From: Cellvibrionaceae bacterium
Lineage (GTDB): Bacteria > Pseudomonadota > Gammaproteobacteria > Pseudomonadales > Cellvibrionaceae
Reading direction: 5' to 3'
Assembly (NCBI GenBank): GCA_002707785.1
Contig: PANW01000025.1
Location: 24,925-87,093 of the forward strand
DNA length: 62,169 nucleotides
The position numbers and the translations under genes were made by a program. Under the pieces are notes generated by a model. That model was not told the DNA's origin, made no database searches, and worked only from the letters and a program-made list of their open reading frames with translations. This document shows positions 53,392-62,169 of this stretch, piece by piece (positions within the stretch are counted from its first letter, which is position 1; the number at the start of each line of letters is the position of its first letter).

Positions 53392-55701
53392 ATGAGTCGA
53401 GCTAAAAAATCCCGTGGTAAATCCCCTTCCCCCTCCTTCATCCGCAAACTTTGGTCTTGGTTGCGTTGGCCTCTATTGCTCAGCGTGCTGGTGGGCGCCA
53501 CTTGGGTGGCGTATCTAGATCACCAAGTGCGATCGAAATTTGATGGCCGCAAGTGGGCTCTACCCGCCCGTGTGTACGCCCAGCCCCTCGAGCTCTACGT
53601 CGGCAAGAACTTGCGTTCAGAGGATCTCGTGCAAGAGTTACAGGCATTAGAATATCGCCAAGTGGAGAGGGTGGTTCGCGCGGGGCAGTGGCGTCGTCGC
53701 GGTGGCGAGTTCGAGCTCTACACGCGACAGTTTCACCGCGGCGGAGTGCTCGAGCCGTCGCGACATTTGCGGTTGCGAGTGTCTGCTTCGGTGCTGACCG
53801 AGTTGTCTATTCTGCGCGGTGAATCGACGCGATTGTTGCGTCTGGAGCCGGCGTTGATTGGCGGTATCTATCCGCGTCGCCAAGAAGACCGTGATTTGAT
53901 TCAGTTGTCGCAGGTGCCGCCGTTACTGGGCGAGGCCTTGATCGCCGTGGAAGATCGAAATTTCATTCATCATTTCGGTGTGTCGCCGAAATCGATTGCT
54001 CGGGCGGCTTGGGTGAACGTGCAATCCGGGCGAGTGGTGCAGGGCGGAAGTACGCTCACGCAGCAATTGGTGAAGAATTTCTTTCTCACCGATAGTCGCA
54101 AGCTGTCTCGCAAGATCACTGAAGCGGTGATGTCTGTATTGCTGGAGATTCATTACTCCAAAGCTGAGATTTTGGAAACTTACATGAATGAGGTGTATTT
54201 GGGGCAGAGCGGACCGCGTCAAATACACGGTTTTGGGCTGGCGGCTAAGCACTACTTTGATGCGCCACTTGAGAATCTGGATGCCGCTCAAATTGCTTTG
54301 TTGGTCGGTGTGGTGAAGGGCGCTTCTTATTACAATCCATGGCGCCATCCCCAGCGAGCCACCAAGAGGCGTAACTTGGTGTTGGATGTGTTGGCGCAGC
54401 AGGAATTGATTTCGGATCGCGAAAGGGATCGGGCCAAGCGACAGGGGTTGGGGGTTGTTGATGCTAAGCGTCGTCGTTTAACGGCGTATCCGGCCTTCAT
54501 TGATTTGGTCAAACAGCAGCTGCGTGAAGACTATTCCGATGAGGCTCTGAGTTCCGATGGGTTGCAGATTTACACGACCTTGTCGCTGTCTGCTCAAAGA
54601 AAGGCCGAGCAAGCTCTGATTCAGCGACTCAAAACGCTGGAGAAAAAGTATCGTCTCGACGGTGATTCGCTGCAAGGGGCTGTCGTTTTGACGGCAGTAG
54701 GCAGTGGTGAGGTGTTGGCGGTGGTGGGAGATCGCCAGGCCAAGTTTTCGGGCTTTAACCGCGCGCTGAACGCATCTCGCCCCATTGGCTCTTTAGTGAA
54801 ACCTGCGGTTTATCTCGCAGCCCTGCAGTCAAGGGCTGGCTATCATCTCTCGTCGATGATCAGTGATGGTCCGGTCACGGTGGCGGGGCCGGATGGTGAG
54901 CGCTGGCAGCCTCGAAACTTTGATCGCCAATCCCACGGAGAGGTATTGATGATTGATGCGCTAAGTCGCTCTTACAATCAGGCCACTGCACGTCTGGGCA
55001 TGACGGTGGGGCTGGATGCGGTGGCGAATACGCTGCGCGCCTTAGGAGTCGAGCGTAGAATTGCGGAAATACCGTCCTTGCTGTTGGGGTCATTGGAGCT
55101 GACACCGGTACAGGTGTCTCAGTTCTATCACAGTATTGCCAATGATGGCGTGGTAACACCTTTGCGTGCTATTCGTTCGGTAGAAACGGCCCAAGGTGAC
55201 CCCTTGAATCGCTACCCGCTGACGTTGGCGGAACCTGTTTCAGCGCAAGAGGTGGAATTGGTTCAATACGCCATGCAAGCGGTCATGATGGAAGGTACGG
55301 GGCGCGCGGCTTATCGACGTCTACCCAATGAGCTGGCGCTGGCGGGCAAAACCGGTACCACCAATGATCAGCGTGACAGTTGGTTTGCGGGTTTTAGTGG
55401 CGAGCACTTAGGCGTTGTCTGGATTGGTCGAGATGACAATGGCGAAACACCGTTGACCGGAGCCAGTGGCGCCTTGCAGGTGTGGACAGATATCTATGAC
55501 AATCTAGCCACCCGCAGTATTGATATCGTTTCCGCCGCCGATGTTGATTACCTCTGGGTCGACAAAGACAGCGGCCTGCTCAGTGGTGAAAACTGTCGCA
55601 ATGCGCGGTTGATCCCCTTTGCTGAGAATCGGCCGGCGACTAAAGCTGCTTGTGACTGGGTGGAGAACCCAGTCATTCATTGGATGAAAAAATGGTTTTG
55701 A
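53392..55701 (+). CDS. mrcB: Penicillin-binding protein 1B (bifunctional)
   Basis: 769 residues. A short cytoplasmic tail and one helix (residues 21-41) precede a UB2H-like segment (RVYAQPLELYVGKNLRSEDL). The GT51 glycosyltransferase has EDRNFIHHFGVSPKSIARA near residues 187-205 and GGSTLTQQLVKNFFL near 222. The transpeptidase has SxxK in PIGSLVKP near residues 465-472, SYN near 522 and KTGTT near 650. It polymerises and crosslinks peptidoglycan. It is followed 61 bases later by a TPR lipoprotein gene, which may be an accessory to it. Confidence 0.95.
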   Translation: MSRAKKSRGKSPSPSFIRKLWSWLRWPLLLSVLVGATWVAYLDHQVRSKFDGRKWALPARVYAQPLELYVGKNLRSEDLVQELQALEYRQVERVVRAGQWRRRGGEFELYTRQFHRGGVLEPSRHLRLRVSASVLTELSILRGESTRLLRLEPALIGGIYPRRQEDRDLIQLSQVPPLLGEALIAVEDRNFIHHFGVSPKSIARAAWVNVQSGRVVQGGSTLTQQLVKNFFLTDSRKLSRKITEAVMSVLLEIHYSKAEILETYMNEVYLGQSGPRQIHGFGLAAKHYFDAPLENLDAAQIALLVGVVKGASYYNPWRHPQRATKRRNLVLDVLAQQELISDRERDRAKRQGLGVVDAKRRRLTAYPAFIDLVKQQLREDYSDEALSSDGLQIYTTLSLSAQRKAEQALIQRLKTLEKKYRLDGDSLQGAVVLTAVGSGEVLAVVGDRQAKFSGFNRALNASRPIGSLVKPAVYLAALQSRAGYHLSSMISDGPVTVAGPDGERWQPRNFDRQSHGEVLMIDALSRSYNQATARLGMTVGLDAVANTLRALGVERRIAEIPSLLLGSLELTPVQVSQFYHSIANDGVVTPLRAIRSVETAQGDPLNRYPLTLAEPVSAQEVELVQYAMQAVMMEGTGRAAYRRLPNELALAGKTGTTNDQRDSWFAGFSGEHLGVVWIGRDDNGETPLTGASGALQVWTDIYDNLATRSIDIVSAADVDYLWVDKDSGLLSGENCRNARLIPFAENRPATKAACDWVENPVIHWMKKWF

Positions 55702-55762
55702 TGGCTCGTGAAAAATCAACGACGCTGTTGAACGAATGGGTGGAGTTAAGGGCTGTGACATT

Positions 55763-56218
55763 ATGAGTGTGAATCAATTCGTCGGCTTAAGCGCGACTAT
55801 TTTACTATTGGCAGGGTGCCAATCATCACCCACAACGAGGGCGCCAATCACCGATAACTCTGCACCTGTAGAAGTTTCGCAGCCGGGGGCTCCCGCAGCC
55901 ACGGAAACGTCATTTCCTGTGCGCAGACCCGCTCCGTCCCCCCGTGAACCGGGACCTGAATCCGTGGTGACCGATTTAACTCGTGAAGCTCAGTCTCTGC
56001 TGCAGCAAGAGCGATGGCAGGAGTCAATTCGGCTGGCCGAGCAGGGCTTGCGAATTGATCGGCGCGAAGCGGCTTTTTATCGTATTTTGGGCGAAAGCTA
56101 CCTAGCCTTGGGTGACGTGGTTCAGGCGCGGCGTTTTGCGAATCAGGCTCAGCGTTTTTGTGGTGGTCAGTGCCGAGAGGTGTCTCTGTTGCAGCAGCGT
56201 TTGCTGCGCCATCAGTGA
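55763..56218 (+). CDS. Small TPR lipoprotein
   Basis: 151 residues from the ATG at 55763. The signal peptide ends in LLLAGC, followed by a Pro/Thr/Ala-rich spacer and about two TPR-like helix pairs (LLQQERWQESIRLAEQGLRI, then FYRILGESYLALGDVVQARR). Its position directly after mrcB suggests a role around PBP1b, comparable in place but not in sequence to LpoB. That link is inference. Confidence 0.75.
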   Translation: MSVNQFVGLSATILLLAGCQSSPTTRAPITDNSAPVEVSQPGAPAATETSFPVRRPAPSPREPGPESVVTDLTREAQSLLQQERWQESIRLAEQGLRIDRREAAFYRILGESYLALGDVVQARRFANQAQRFCGGQCREVSLLQQRLLRHQ

Positions 56219-56288
56219 GCCTGCGCTGCCCGTAGGGCTGGGCGGCAGCTGAGGCCGACCAATGGCAGTGTGTCTCCGTCTGTCATTT

Positions 56289-56304
56289 TGTGAACGGTGT
56301 CACA
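56289..56304. promoter_or_regulatory. CRP/Vfr-type binding site
   Basis: TGTGA-ACGGTG-TCACA is a perfect match to the CRP core TGTGA-N6-TCACA. It lies in the 299-base gap before the DUF1631 gene, about 215 bases from its start codon. Apart from a second half-site (TGTGATCAA) near 56332, I see nothing else in this gap. Confidence 0.55.
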
Positions 56305-56517
56305 TAAGTGTTAGACTGAACGGCTTAGGAATGTGATCAATATTTCGCGTTAAGGCCGCAAGTTTTACATGCTTGGCGCCAATCAACGCAGTTTGGAAGG
56401 GTAACAGGCTTCGAAAGGATGTAGAATTCGAGACCATGGACAGGCTTTTATAGCCTGTCGTTATGTTGGACCTTGCTATTTATTGTCTACACTTGCTGTT
56501 ATAGGTCTAAGCAAATC

Positions 56518-58998
56518 ATGGAAGTGACGGATAAGACTCGAAATAATATGAGCAAATTGGGTACCCCTGAGCCGGCCTCTTCCCCAGCGGTTGGCGGCCT
56601 CACTGATGAGGTGATCATCGAACATCTTAAAGCTTGCCAAGCTCTGGTCGTTGAGCACGCAGGCGAACGCTTTACAGCTTTTGCAAAAGAGCTGGACGGT
56701 GAGATGACTGAATTTGCCGAGCAGGCAAAAACCAATCAAGAGCAAGCCGAGATCGCGGAAGAGCAGCGCTTGTTAAGGCAGCAGTTCACCGAGCTTGAAC
56801 GCTATTTTCTCGGTTATTTGGGCGAAGGCTTCGTAAAGTTCAAGCGCCAAGAGCTCGATACCTCCACCGGTGAAGAAAAGTATCAGGGTGACATGTTGTC
56901 TTTGGTCGACAACGAGGATCTCGAAGAAACCATTGCCATCTCGTCGATAACTCACCGAGCGGAAAATCAATTCGCGGAATTGCTGTGGGCCTTGAATCAG
57001 CGCTTGGCACTGTTGAATGGTGGTCAAAAAGTGGGAGATCGCGGTAATCCCGCCGGCCCGGTTCAGTATTGTGAGTCCCTGCGTAAGAGCTTCCAGCGGG
57101 TGGCGCTCACCACTAAAACCAAAATCATTGCTTATAAGATATTCGATCAGCTGATGGTCTCTCAGTTAGCGGATATTCTAGACGACGTTAATCACTATTT
57201 TGTCGGCAAGGGGGTACTGCCCAACTTGCATTATCGCCCCGCCTCACATGAAGCACCTCCGGTGGCGGATGTGGAAGAAGTGCCCTATGAGCAATGGAGT
57301 GAAGCCGAAGGTGAAGTTGAATTACCTTCTATGGGATCGGCACCACAAGGTCCAGCGCGGCAACCAGGGCAACCAGGGCAACCAGGGCAGCCGGGCGGAC
57401 AGTCAGCGGCAAGCGGTTATGTTCCTTCACCGGACGCAACATTGCCCACTGAGCAATATCAGGGGCGATTGGTCGATGCGATTCGCACGTTACAGAGTCA
57501 TATTGGCGGTTTTGCACAGCCTGCACCCGGTGGCTCGGATAGTGGTGCTCCAGTACCTGTAGGCAACATTGTTGCACCGCCCGCAGGATACGCCCCAGCC
57601 GGCGGCGCAGCCGCACCGGGCGGTCGTCCAGCGATGGTTTACACCAACAATCAATTGGTGGGCGCGCTACAAAATTTGCAGGTCCAAGCTCAGTCGGTGA
57701 CCGGTCAGCAAATAGCTGAGGCACAACCCGGTAGTTTGGCCCCACAAACGGTCAGTGGCGTGAGTTCGCAGTTGGTCGAGCAATTGCAGGGTGATGAAGA
57801 CGGCGAAGACGGTGCCGTCGACCCAAGCGATATGCACACCATCGATCTGGTGGGAATGCTGTTCGAGTACATGCTGTCTGACGACAATCTACCAGACTCT
57901 ATCAAAGCACTGCTGAGTTATTTGCACACGCCATTTCTTAAAATCGCATTCATTGATAAAGACTTTTTCGAGCAGACCGAGCATCCAGCGCGCTTGTTGT
58001 TGAACAACATGGCCGAAGCTGGTGTTAAGTGGGTCAGCAACGACGGTACTTGTCAGTACGACATTTACGACAAGATCAAAACAATTGTCTCCCGCGTGCT
58101 GGAAGAATTCAAAAACGATGTTCGTTTATTTGCCGAGTTATTGTTGGAATTTAGCGGCTACACCAAGAAAATTTCCCGTCGACAGGAGTTGATGGAACGT
58201 CGCGCAATGGAAAAAGTGCAGGGCGAAGAAAAGCTGCGCGAAGTTAAGATTCGAGTTAACGAAGAAGTGCGTGCACGCACAGATGGTAAAGAGCTGCCCT
58301 CAGCGGTCTTGTTGATGTTGTTGCAGCCATGGTCTGATTATTTGGCGTTCTTGTTACTTCGCTACGGTGAGGAGTCGGACAGCTGGACTCGTGCGATTCA
58401 AGTGATCGACGATGTACTGTGGAGCATCGAACCCAAAGAAAAGAACGCCGATAAAACTCGCCAGCTAGAGATGCATGACAGTCTGCTCGATGTACTAGAA
58501 ACCGGTTTTGAAACCATTGGTTATGATCAGGCGAAAGGCAAAAAGCTACTGGAAGCGCTCTTCTCTTTGCAGAAGATGGCGTTGCAAAGTAAGCAGGTTG
58601 ATCCAGCGCCCGAACCTATGCGCACCAAGTTAGAAGCGATGGCGGCGAAAAAGGCCGGCCAATCGGATGAATCGGAAGAGAAGGCCACCCCCGAAGAATT
58701 GCGCATGGTTGAAAACTTGAAAATGATCGAGTTTGGCACCTGGTTTGAATTTGAGGGCGGTAAACGTCTCAAGGTGGCTTGGTACAATTCAAAGACTTTG
58801 CACTACATGCTCGTCGATCAAATGGGCAAAAAAGTGGCGATGAAATCGGGGCTGGAATTGGCGAGATCGATGTTGGCACACAAAGCTAAGGTGATTGCGG
58901 GCAGCTCCAAACCTTTCTTTGAGCGAGCGCTAGAGAATATCTTCCAAAGCCTGAATGCCAAGGCTGAAGAAATGACACCGGAGGGTGACAATGACTGA
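56518..58998 (+). CDS. DUF1631-family protein
   Basis: 826 residues from the ATG at 56518, since the longer frame adds 15 residues unlike the family. The N-terminal part is helical and acidic. A Gly/Pro/Gln-rich linker around residues 280-380 contains a short GQP repeat. The C-terminal 400 residues match DUF1631 (LPDSIKALLSYLHTPFLKIA, then AEAGVKWVSNDGTCQYDIYD). It has a PilZ-like end (LKVAWYNSKTLHYMLVDQMG) near residue 754, so c-di-GMP-linked signalling is plausible. It overlaps the separate PilZ gene by eight bases. Confidence 0.85.
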   Translation: MEVTDKTRNNMSKLGTPEPASSPAVGGLTDEVIIEHLKACQALVVEHAGERFTAFAKELDGEMTEFAEQAKTNQEQAEIAEEQRLLRQQFTELERYFLGYLGEGFVKFKRQELDTSTGEEKYQGDMLSLVDNEDLEETIAISSITHRAENQFAELLWALNQRLALLNGGQKVGDRGNPAGPVQYCESLRKSFQRVALTTKTKIIAYKIFDQLMVSQLADILDDVNHYFVGKGVLPNLHYRPASHEAPPVADVEEVPYEQWSEAEGEVELPSMGSAPQGPARQPGQPGQPGQPGGQSAASGYVPSPDATLPTEQYQGRLVDAIRTLQSHIGGFAQPAPGGSDSGAPVPVGNIVAPPAGYAPAGGAAAPGGRPAMVYTNNQLVGALQNLQVQAQSVTGQQIAEAQPGSLAPQTVSGVSSQLVEQLQGDEDGEDGAVDPSDMHTIDLVGMLFEYMLSDDNLPDSIKALLSYLHTPFLKIAFIDKDFFEQTEHPARLLLNNMAEAGVKWVSNDGTCQYDIYDKIKTIVSRVLEEFKNDVRLFAELLLEFSGYTKKISRRQELMERRAMEKVQGEEKLREVKIRVNEEVRARTDGKELPSAVLLMLLQPWSDYLAFLLLRYGEESDSWTRAIQVIDDVLWSIEPKEKNADKTRQLEMHDSLLDVLETGFETIGYDQAKGKKLLEALFSLQKMALQSKQVDPAPEPMRTKLEAMAAKKAGQSDESEEKATPEELRMVENLKMIEFGTWFEFEGGKRLKVAWYNSKTLHYMLVDQMGKKVAMKSGLELARSMLAHKAKVIAGSSKPFFERALENIFQSLNAKAEEMTPEGDND
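57361..57396. repeat. 9-bp tandem repeat coding for GQP triplets
   Basis: CAACCAGGG occurs three times exactly, followed by a diverged fourth copy CAGCCGGGC, in frame, giving a collagen-like (GQP)n stretch in the linker of the DUF1631 protein. Copy number may vary between strains without breaking the frame. Confidence 0.85.
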
Positions 58999-59341
58999 AG
59001 CGGAGCGCCACTATGAGAGGCGGCTGAAACGTCACTCAGTACACGGTGTGGTGGAGGTCTATGATTCGAATCGCGATCTCTATGTTGGCCGCCTAGTGAA
59101 TGTGCACAGCGAAGGCTTAATGCTGATGGGTGAGGTTCTATTGGAATCAGATCATGTTTATCAGCTTGATTTACAGTTGCCAACACCGCTGCGAGGCGAC
59201 AAGGTGATTCACTTGGGGGTTGATTGTCTTTGGGTGCGCAGCAGTGATGAATCCACCACCAATTGGTCGGGATTTCACATCATTGATCTGTCGGATAAGG
59301 CGCGCGAGCAAATTACAGATTTGATGATGCAAATGACCTGA
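58991..59341 (+). CDS. PilZ-domain protein
   Basis: 116 residues, one PilZ domain. The N-terminal RRLKRHSVHG has the RxxxR c-di-GMP contact, and VNVHSEGLML stands where the (D/N)xSxxG motif is expected, as a near match. The ATG at 58991 overlaps the DUF1631 stop (ATGACTGA) and has GGAGGG just upstream inside that gene, so translation is coupled. A GTG at 58985 is less likely. It is a probable c-di-GMP-binding partner of the DUF1631 protein. Confidence 0.85.
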   Translation: MTEAERHYERRLKRHSVHGVVEVYDSNRDLYVGRLVNVHSEGLMLMGEVLLESDHVYQLDLQLPTPLRGDKVIHLGVDCLWVRSSDESTTNWSGFHIIDLSDKAREQITDLMMQMT

Positions 59342-59369
59342 CTGAGTCGATTGCAGAACAGATAGAGAG

Positions 59370-59400
59370 GCCTCTCACTGTCCGTGAGAGGCTTTTTTTT
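59370..59400 (+). terminator. Intrinsic terminator after the PilZ gene
   Basis: GCCTCTCAC (59370-59378) and GTGAGAGGC (59384-59392) form a perfect 9-bp stem with a five-base loop, followed by eight T. It is 29 bases after the PilZ stop. Confidence 0.95.
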
Positions 59401-59416
59401 GGCTTGTGGTTTGATG

Positions 59417-60697
59417 CTACAGTTGTGACATCACTTTGTCGGCGGCATCCAGAGTCCATTGAATGTCGGCCTCAGAGTGCGCCGAAGACATAAACCCGGC
59501 TTCGTAGGAGGCTGGGGCCAAGTAAACCCCTTCGTTTAACATGCCGTGGAAGAAGCGGTTGAAGCGCTCAATATCACAGGCCATCACCTGCCCGTAATTG
59601 GTGATCTTTTCTTCTTCGGTGAAGAAGAAGCCGAACATGGAACCCACATGATTACTGGTGAAGGGGATGCTGTGTTTCTCGGCGATGCGATTCAGGCCGG
59701 CAATCAGTTGATCGGTTTTCTCATACAGCGGTTGATAAAAGCCCTCATCAGAAATCAATTCCAGGGTTTTCAGGCCTGCCGCCATAGCCACTGGATTGCC
59801 AGATAGGGTGCCTGCCTGATAGACGGGCCCCAAGGGCGCAATCTGTTCCATAATTTCACGCTTGCCGCCAAAGGCACCGACAGGCATACCGCCGCCCATG
59901 ACTTTTCCCAAAGTGGTTAAATCCGCGTCGACACCATAGTGGCCTTGTGCGCCAGTGGGGCTGACGCGAAAGCCAGTCATGACTTCATCGATGATAAAGA
60001 CTGCACCGTATTGGTCGCACTGCTCGCGCAGGGTTTCCAGAAAGCCCGCAATGGGGGGCACGCAATTCATGTTACCTGCGACGGGCTCGACGATAACCCC
60101 GGCAACTTGCTCACCAATTTCAGCGAAGGCTTGTTTTACGCCTTCAATGTCGTTGTAGGTGAGGGTGACGGTGTGATCCGCAAGGGCTGTGGGTACGCCA
60201 GGAGAGCTAGGTACGCCAAGCGTGAGGGCACCAGAGCCGGCTTTGACCAATAGCGAATCAGAGTGCCCGTGGTAGCAACCTTCGAATTTAATGATTTTGT
60301 CGCGTCCGGTATAACCGCGTGCGAGGCGAATAGCGCTCATGGTCGCTTCGGTGCCGGAGTTGACGAAGCGCACCATGTCCATACCCGGCATGATGTCGCA
60401 TACGCGATCGGCAAGCGTGGTCTCAATGGCAGTGGGGGCACCAAAACTCAAGCCAGACTTGGCTTTTTCGATGACGGCTTCAATCACTTGCGGGTGCGCG
60501 TGTCCCAAAATCATCGGCCCCCAGGAGAGCACGTAGTCAACATAGCGTTTATCGTCGGCATCGAACAGGTAGGCGCCTTCAGCGCGCTGGAAGAAAATCG
60601 GTGTGCCACCAACGGCCTTAAAGGCTCTAACGGGTGAGTTCACGCCGCCGGGTATGTGTTGCTGAGCTTGTTCGAATAGTTCGCTGGAGCGACTCAT
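59417..60697 (-). CDS. hemL: Glutamate-1-semialdehyde 2,1-aminomutase
   Basis: 426 residues. [20 protein letters not shown] at the N-terminus, [20 protein letters not shown] near 115, [10 protein letters not shown] near 244 and the PLP Lys in [17 protein letters not shown] near 263 are all intact. It forms 5-aminolevulinate in the C5 route to heme. In related bacteria hemL neighbours thiE/thiD. Here the ThiD-like gene lies 142 bases upstream and thiE is absent between them. Confidence 0.97.
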   Translation of the reverse strand: MSRSSELFEQAQQHIPGGVNSPVRAFKAVGGTPIFFQRAEGAYLFDADDKRYVDYVLSWGPMILGHAHPQVIEAVIEKAKSGLSFGAPTAIETTLADRVCDIMPGMDMVRFVNSGTEATMSAIRLARGYTGRDKIIKFEGCYHGHSDSLLVKAGSGALTLGVPSSPGVPTALADHTVTLTYNDIEGVKQAFAEIGEQVAGVIVEPVAGNMNCVPPIAGFLETLREQCDQYGAVFIIDEVMTGFRVSPTGAQGHYGVDADLTTLGKVMGGGMPVGAFGGKREIMEQIAPLGPVYQAGTLSGNPVAMAAGLKTLELISDEGFYQPLYEKTDQLIAGLNRIAEKHSIPFTSNHVGSMFGFFFTEEEKITNYGQVMACDIERFNRFFHGMLNEGVYLAPASYEAGFMSSAHSEADIQWTLDAADKVMSQL

Positions 60698-60839
60698 GGG
60701 GATTCCTTACGCCTGCTGTTCGAGAAAGGCGCCATTATCCCTAAGCTGGTGCATATTCGCTAGGGTCCATATACGTGAATAGGAATTCTAAGTGGATTGG
60801 TGTTGAAACTGGAATGGTCGAATGACCGTGATCAGAGTG

Positions 60840-61664
60840 TTAGCCGCCGCTGGCGGAGTGGGATTTTTCTTTGTTGGTCCAAAAAAAGCGGTTGGGGATA
60901 CGTTTCCCCATGCCCAGTCGGCGGCTGCTGGCCAGCGCATGCCAGGTGAAGTTTTGGCCTTGGGATATGGCCTCTTCTGGGCGTAAGCCGTGCCCGATAT
61001 AGCAGGTGATACTGGCCGCCAGTGTGGCGCCACTGCCGTGGGAGAAGACTTTTAGACGTTCCCAGCTGAATTTCTTGATCAGCCCCTGTTTGCCGTAGAG
61101 GTGATTCTCATAGGTGTGCTGGGTGCGCTTGGCGCCGCTGATGAGTAAATACTCACAACCGGTTTCGAGGATTTCTTGGGCGCAGGCATCGATGGTATCT
61201 CCCTGCTGCGCTAGCTCATGGGCTTCCACCAGATCGGGCGTGGTCACCAGCGCCATGGGCAGTAGTAGAGTTTCAGTGGCTCGAATGACACTGGGGGCTT
61301 CCATCAGTTCGCTATTGCAGACACTGGTCACTGGGTCCAGTACCACGGGGATATTGGGGTAGTCGCGCAGGATTGAGTGAATGGCCTCGACGTTCTCAAC
61401 GCTGCCGACGTAGCCAATTTTGATAGCGGCCACCTGCATATCTTCCAGGATGGCTCGCGCTTGTTCTATCAATAGCGAGGCTTCAATGGGGATAATATCT
61501 TTGGTGTCGTGGGTATCTTTAGCGCAGAGAGTGGTAATGATGGGGGTACAGTGACAACCAAGGCTGGCAGCACACTCAATGTCGGCTTGAATGCCTGCGC
61601 TGCCGGAGGGGTCGTGGCTTGAAAAGCTCATGATTACCGGCGTGGTGGCGTCGAAATGTGTCAT
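60840..61664 (-). CDS. ThiD-like hydroxymethylpyrimidine kinase with altered active site
   Basis: 274 residues of the ThiD fold. SSHDPSGSAGIQADIECAASLG near the N-terminus and VVLDPVTSV in the middle are typical. The late anion-hole motif, normally HG(S/T)GCTLS with an essential Cys, reads HGSGATLAAS here: Ala replaces Cys. ThiD normally phosphorylates HMP twice for thiamine synthesis. This copy may be slow, monofunctional or retasked. The 25-residue C-terminal tail is longer than usual. Name by homology, activity uncertain. Confidence 0.75.
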   Translation of the reverse strand: MTHFDATTPVIMSFSSHDPSGSAGIQADIECAASLGCHCTPIITTLCAKDTHDTKDIIPIEASLLIEQARAILEDMQVAAIKIGYVGSVENVEAIHSILRDYPNIPVVLDPVTSVCNSELMEAPSVIRATETLLLPMALVTTPDLVEAHELAQQGDTIDACAQEILETGCEYLLISGAKRTQHTYENHLYGKQGLIKKFSWERLKVFSHGSGATLAASITCYIGHGLRPEEAISQGQNFTWHALASSRRLGMGKRIPNRFFWTNKEKSHSASGG

Positions 61665-61773
61665 CGTCCGTCCCTAATAAACTCCCTATCAATTGAGTCT
61701 AACACAGGCTGCTGATTTGTCGCGTCGGTGCTTATAGCGATTCGAGTGGACGCTGGAGAATCTAATAATCTCG

Positions 61774-62169
61774 TTAAAAAAGCTGGGGTTTGACGACCAC
61801 CAAGATAATCACGGCGAATAGAATGAGGACGGGGAATTCGTTGAAAAAACGGTAGAACACATGGCCTCGCTGATCGCTGTCATCGGCCAAGCGTTTCACT
61901 ATGGCGCCGCAGTAGAAGTGGTAGCCAACCAGCAGAGTTACCAAGCCCACTTTGATCAAAAACCAAGGGGTACTCAGATAGTAGTCGAGGTTATAGCTCG
62001 CCAGCCACAGGCCAAAACCAAGGGTGAGAAACATAAACGGAGTTACGAAACGGTAGAGTTTGCGCTCCATCTGCGCCAACTGCGCGCGGGTGCTGGGATC
62101 GCTGGTCATGGCGTGATTTACAAACAGTCGCGGCAGGTAAAAAATACCGGCGAACCAGCACACCATGAA
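61774..62169 (-). CDS. hemJ: Protoporphyrinogen oxidase HemJ, 3' part (window edge)
   Basis: About 130 residues of a four-helix HemJ protein, truncated at the window end. VCWFAGIFYLPRLFVNHA and ERKLYRFVTPFMFLTLGFG match the family, as does the basic helix LIKVGLVTLLVGYHFYCG. It oxidises protoporphyrinogen IX in heme synthesis, thematically near hemL. The first helix and start codon probably lie just beyond 62169. Confidence 0.9.
   Translation of the reverse strand, partial: FMVCWFAGIFYLPRLFVNHAMTSDPSTRAQLAQMERKLYRFVTPFMFLTLGFGLWLASYNLDYYLSTPWFLIKVGLVTLLVGYHFYCGAIVKRLADDSDQRGHVFYRFFNEFPVLILFAVIILVVVKPQLF

Noticed and set aside
57361..57396. 9-bp repeats as a CRISPR array
   Set aside because: Contiguous in-frame tandem repeats without spacers. 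They encode a GQP linker.

Overview
The window reads as one contiguous piece of a chromosome from an aerobic, Gram-negative gammaproteobacterium, probably a marine lineage near Cellvibrionales/Spongiibacteraceae. That placement is inference. It rests on the housekeeping set (pntA, accBC-aroQ, dsbD, mrcB, hemL, hemJ), a TonB-dependent receptor, a Gram-negative class GN sortase system, several c-di-GMP proteins and moderate GC. No phage, insertion sequence, CRISPR array, rRNA or tRNA was seen.

Region 1 (1-3737): the 5' part of pntA, an unexplained gene-poor kilobase, a UbiA/MenA-type prenyltransferase and an M23 peptidase.

Region 2 (3751-20222) is the most striking part. It holds a complete coenzyme F420 pathway (cofG, cofH, cofD, cofC, cofE), an NADPH:F420 reductase (npdG) and an F420-type luciferase-like oxidoreductase. 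On the same strand follow a LysR regulator, a dihydropyrimidinase, a TonB-dependent receptor, an M20 N-carbamoyl-amino-acid hydrolase (beta-ureidopropionase type) and an NCS1 permease. Divergent from cofG lie uracil phosphoribosyltransferase and a TetR regulator resembling RutR, the uracil/thymine sensor. Three near-palindromes resembling the E. coli RutR box TTGACCA-NN-TGGTCAA were found, all in promoter regions: one overlapping the -10 of the hydrolase-permease promoter and two in front of cofG. The reductive pyrimidine pathway is complete here except for the first enzyme (uracil to dihydrouracil). No PreA/PreT-type dehydrogenase or RutA/RutB is present in the window. The simplest reading is a pyrimidine-catabolic regulon that makes its own deazaflavin, with the F420-dependent enzyme as the missing ring reductase.

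Region 3 (20282-31278): a helical Ala/Glu-rich lipoprotein, a 58-residue membrane protein, an SdsA-like alkylsulfatase lipoprotein, gloC, a hotdog thioesterase, a YtoQ protein, a WYL regulator, an ABM-like small protein preceded by a perfect 26-bp palindrome, and two acyl-CoA ligases flanking an AraC regulator.

Region 4 (31230-37451): the dedicated class GN sortase system (sortase, VIT/vWA target with a C-terminal sorting signal, response regulator and histidine kinase). Region 5 (37420-45426): an AraC regulator, a PQQ quinohemoprotein dehydrogenase, accC-accB-aroQ and dsbD. Region 6 (45552-59400): lipoproteins, a LapD-like receptor, a PCu(A)C chaperone, a DUF2333 protein, a PAS-GGDEF-EAL protein, an adenosine kinase, PBP1b, and a DUF1631 gene overlapping a PilZ gene. 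Region 7 (59417-62169): hemL, a ThiD-like kinase lacking its catalytic Cys, and the 3' part of hemJ.
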